NCBI RefSeq assembly: GCF_000373985.1
Contig: NZ_KB893129.1
Span: forward strand, 1 to 16,409
Direction of reading: 5' to 3'
Source of the DNA: Desulfobacter curvatus DSM 3379
GTDB taxonomy: Bacteria > Desulfobacterota > Desulfobacteria > Desulfobacterales > Desulfobacteraceae
DNA: 16,409 bases
Under the pieces are notes generated by a model. It saw only the letters and a list, made by a program, of their open reading frames with translations, had not been told where the DNA came from and did not search any database. Positions 14,995 through 16,409 of the stretch are shown in pieces; within the stretch, counting starts at the first letter, position 1; the number at the start of each line of letters is the position of its first letter. The translations under genes and the position numbers were made by a program.

Positions 14995-16132
14995 ATTTTT
15001 CTCCGCACTGGTTACAGAACATTGAATTTGGCAGATTCTTTGCGCCGCAATTGCTGCAGATTTTTTCTGTTGTCTTTTCCACGACTTGTTTCCCGCATCG
15101 AGGGCAGAATTTTGTGCCGGGTGTGATGTTTTTTCCGCAATACCGGCACCGGGCAAAGACCACCTGCTGGTGTCCGCACTGGGGACAGAATTTTGCGTCC
15201 AAAGGGATTTGGCTTTGACACTCCGGGCAGGTTGTGGTCGAGGCGGTCCGGTCTGCCGGCTGTCCTGCCGGGGAAGGCATCTGCTGGGAAAACATGCCGG
15301 GCAGCATCATGCCAAGGCCTAACCCTAAGCCTGCCTGGGCGCCGTCCGAGGCGATACCCTGGGGGTTTTCAGCAATCTTTTCCATGGCCATGGCGGTTTT
15401 CATTTGCATCAGTTTATTCATATCGTCGAACAGCCCTAACCGGCTTTTGTCATCAATGGCCTGCTGGACTTCCGGGGGCGGGGTGATGGCATTGATGTAA
15501 AGATGGGTCAGCGCAAGTCCAAATGCGCTGAAATCTTCACGCAGCCTTTGGGCCAGTCCCTTTCCCAATTCATCGTAATGTTCCGGCAGATCAAAAATGG
15601 AGGAAACTGTCTCTCCGATATAGTCGTTGAACCTGGACACCACCACCTGGTTGAGATAATCGCTGACATCGGCACTTGTATAGATGCCCTGGGTGCCGGC
15701 CAGGGTGTTGATGAACAGGACCGGCTGAACAATTTTCAAGTTAAAGACACCAAAGGCCCTGAGTCTTACCAGACCCAGATCCTTGTCCTTGAATGCCACC
15801 GGGTCCCGGGTCCCCCATTTCAGGTTGGTAAAGGTTTTTAAGTTGGCAAAAAAAACTTCTGCTTTCAACGGGCTTTCCATGGCCCAGGGAAGGCTTGCGA
15901 TTTTTGTCAGGATGGGGATGTTGGCGGTTTTTAAGGTATGCCGTCCGGGGCCAAAGGCGCCAACGGCCTTTCCCTGGTAGAAGAATACTGCGGCCTGGCT
16001 TTCCCGGACAATGAGCTGGGCTCCGAATTTGATCTCTCCGGAGCCTTTTTCCGGCAGACGGTGAACCAGTTCCTGTCCGGTTTGGTCAAACCACTCCAGC
16101 ACTTCAAGGAAAATGAGGTTGTCGGTTCCCAT
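14990..16132 (-). CDS. SPFH/band-7 protein with three C-terminal zinc ribbons (YdjI-like)
   Basis: This 380-residue protein belongs to the stomatin/prohibitin-type family with a C-terminal zinc ribbon, of which Bacillus subtilis YdjI is an example. The SPFH domain spans about 25-245: QAAVFFYQGKAVGAFGPGRHTL (46-67), the middle block through LRAFGVFNLKI, then the helical end near PPEVQQAIDDK. A Gly/Met-rich segment (264-283) follows. Three zinc ribbons then appear, with Cys302/305/316/319, Cys329/332/343/346 and Cys359/362/373/376. There is no clear membrane helix; YdjI-type proteins attach to membranes peripherally with PspA/YdjG. A strong TAAGGAGG sits 5 bases before the ATG, and a promoter lies at 16190-16219. 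It is probably the first gene of the minus-strand cluster. No pspA is visible nearby. Confidence 0.9.
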   Translation of the reverse strand: MGTDNLIFLEVLEWFDQTGQELVHRLPEKGSGEIKFGAQLIVRESQAAVFFYQGKAVGAFGPGRHTLKTANIPILTKIASLPWAMESPLKAEVFFANLKTFTNLKWGTRDPVAFKDKDLGLVRLRAFGVFNLKIVQPVLFINTLAGTQGIYTSADVSDYLNQVVVSRFNDYIGETVSSIFDLPEHYDELGKGLAQRLREDFSAFGLALTHLYINAITPPPEVQQAIDDKSRLGLFDDMNKLMQMKTAMAMEKIAENPQGIASDGAQAGLGLGLGMMLPGMFSQQMPSPAGQPADRTASTTTCPECQSQIPLDAKFCPQCGHQQVVFARCRYCGKNITPGTKFCPRCGKQVVEKTTEKICSNCGAKNLPNSMFCNQCGEKY

Positions 16133-16189
16133 GGGCGCCTCCTTACGAATTTTTTCAAACGGGGTTAAGTCAAAGAAAAAAGTGCTTAT

Positions 16190-16219
16190 ATTTTAAAAGA
16201 AGCCGACAGCCGGTGTCAA
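16190..16219 (-). promoter_or_regulatory. Candidate sigma70 promoter for the SPFH gene
   Basis: On the minus strand TTGACA (16219-16214) is followed by an 18-base spacer and TAAAAT (16195-16190). This is about 57 bases before the SPFH ATG. The -35 lies 25 bases from the inverted-repeat junction at 16243/16244, so the promoter itself appears intact, but any upstream activator site is not guaranteed native. Confidence 0.55.
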
Positions 16220-16243
16220 ACGATATTCGGCGGTGGCTTGGAT

Positions 16244-16295
16244 AAACAGCGCTGACGCATCAAAATTTATTATCAATGATATCAGGGGGGCGGAG
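16244..16295. repeat. Right copy of 52-bp perfect inverted repeat
   Basis: This is the exact reverse complement of 1-52. It contains 12 bases of the tatC 3' coding end, including its stop, plus the 40 bases downstream of tatC, placed upstream of the SPFH gene where they encode nothing. The match breaks abruptly at 16243 (T here, A in tatC). The other end cannot be tested because the left copy starts at base 1. Confidence 0.95.
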
Positions 16296-16409
16296 CGACA
16301 TCTAAAATTATTTTGTCGCAAAATTATAATAGACACTCTGCAGGTCTTTTGATAATGTAACGTGGATGTGTGTGAGTTCACCCACCAATCGAAACGTTAC
16401 ATTTGAGGA
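16296..16409. other. Non-coding right edge with nested inverted repeats
   Basis: No credible gene is seen. TTTTG-TCG-CAAAA forms a palindrome (ATTTTG 16310-16315 with CAAAAT 16319-16324), and GCGACA (16295-16300) pairs with TGTCGC (16314-16319). At the very end AATGTAACGT (16354-16363) is the perfect inverse of ACGTTACATT (16394-16403). Inside it GTGTGTGA (16368-16375) pairs with TCACCCAC (16378-16385), with one mismatch. No T run follows, so it is not a standard terminator. Confidence 0.6.

Noticed and set aside
14990..15005. Programmed ribosomal frameshift joining the SPFH and zinc-ribbon frames
   Set aside because: The required shift is +1 and the sequence GAA AAA TAT TAG gives no good re-pairing site; a coupled ATT start or a sequence error is more likely.
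14995..15156. Start of the zinc-ribbon protein at TTG 15156
   Set aside because: The extra 54 residues are the SPFH zinc-ribbon coding sequence read in another frame, basic and without similarity to the protein; no convincing ribosome site precedes it.
16193..16381. 62-residue minus-strand reading frame at the right edge
   Set aside because: It spans the inverted-repeat junction and the palindromes, has no family resemblance, and is best read as chance.
16354..16403. Integron attC site
   Set aside because: The outer arms resemble the RYYYAAC/GTTRRRY boxes but miss one position in each, the element is only 50 bases and no cassette or integrase is visible.
1..16409. CRISPR array, tRNA, rRNA or transposase gene
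   Set aside because: No regularly spaced direct repeats, cloverleaf or transposase-like reading frame was found on either strand.

Overview
The window looks like bacterial chromosome from an anaerobic Desulfobacterota lineage, probably a Desulfobacteraceae-like sulfate reducer. This is inferred from the mix of genes (tatBC, yggT-divIVA in a Gram-negative setting, tandem PilT-type ATPases, YedF, MJ0042-type zinc finger proteins) and from moderate G+C. It is not proven by any marker gene here. No rRNA, tRNA, transposase or CRISPR array is visible.

Layout. (1) 41-2887, minus strand: an RhlB-like DEAD-box RNA helicase, then tatB and tatC with a plausible sigma70 promoter of their own. (2) 3164-3983, plus strand: yggT and divIVA behind a good TTGACT-N17-TAATTT promoter. 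(3) 4196-11458, plus strand: a compact six-gene cluster of PilT, a second PilT/PilU-like ATPase, a zinc-finger protein with a receiver-like C-terminus, an unidentified single-pass membrane protein, a class A penicillin-binding protein and a SPOR-domain membrane protein. Several junctions overlap by 1-4 bases, so this is probably one operon linking type IV pilus retraction to cell-wall synthesis. (4) 11459-16132, minus strand: an SPFH/band-7 protein with three zinc ribbons, an unidentified double-zinc-ribbon protein whose reading frame begins inside the SPFH stop codon, a Dus-family tRNA-dihydrouridine synthase, a YkgJ-like cysteine-cluster protein and YedF. The two plus/minus clusters meet at 11458/11459 with no spacer.

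The most notable points are: the SPFH/zinc-ribbon pair, where the second gene has an internal two-fold repeat and no ordinary start codon; the pilus-motor/peptidoglycan operon; and a perfect 52-bp inverted repeat joining the first bases of the window (the 3' end of tatC) to 16244-16295. The last is either a real rearrangement or an assembly/amplification chimera, and it makes the order beyond about 16243 uncertain.
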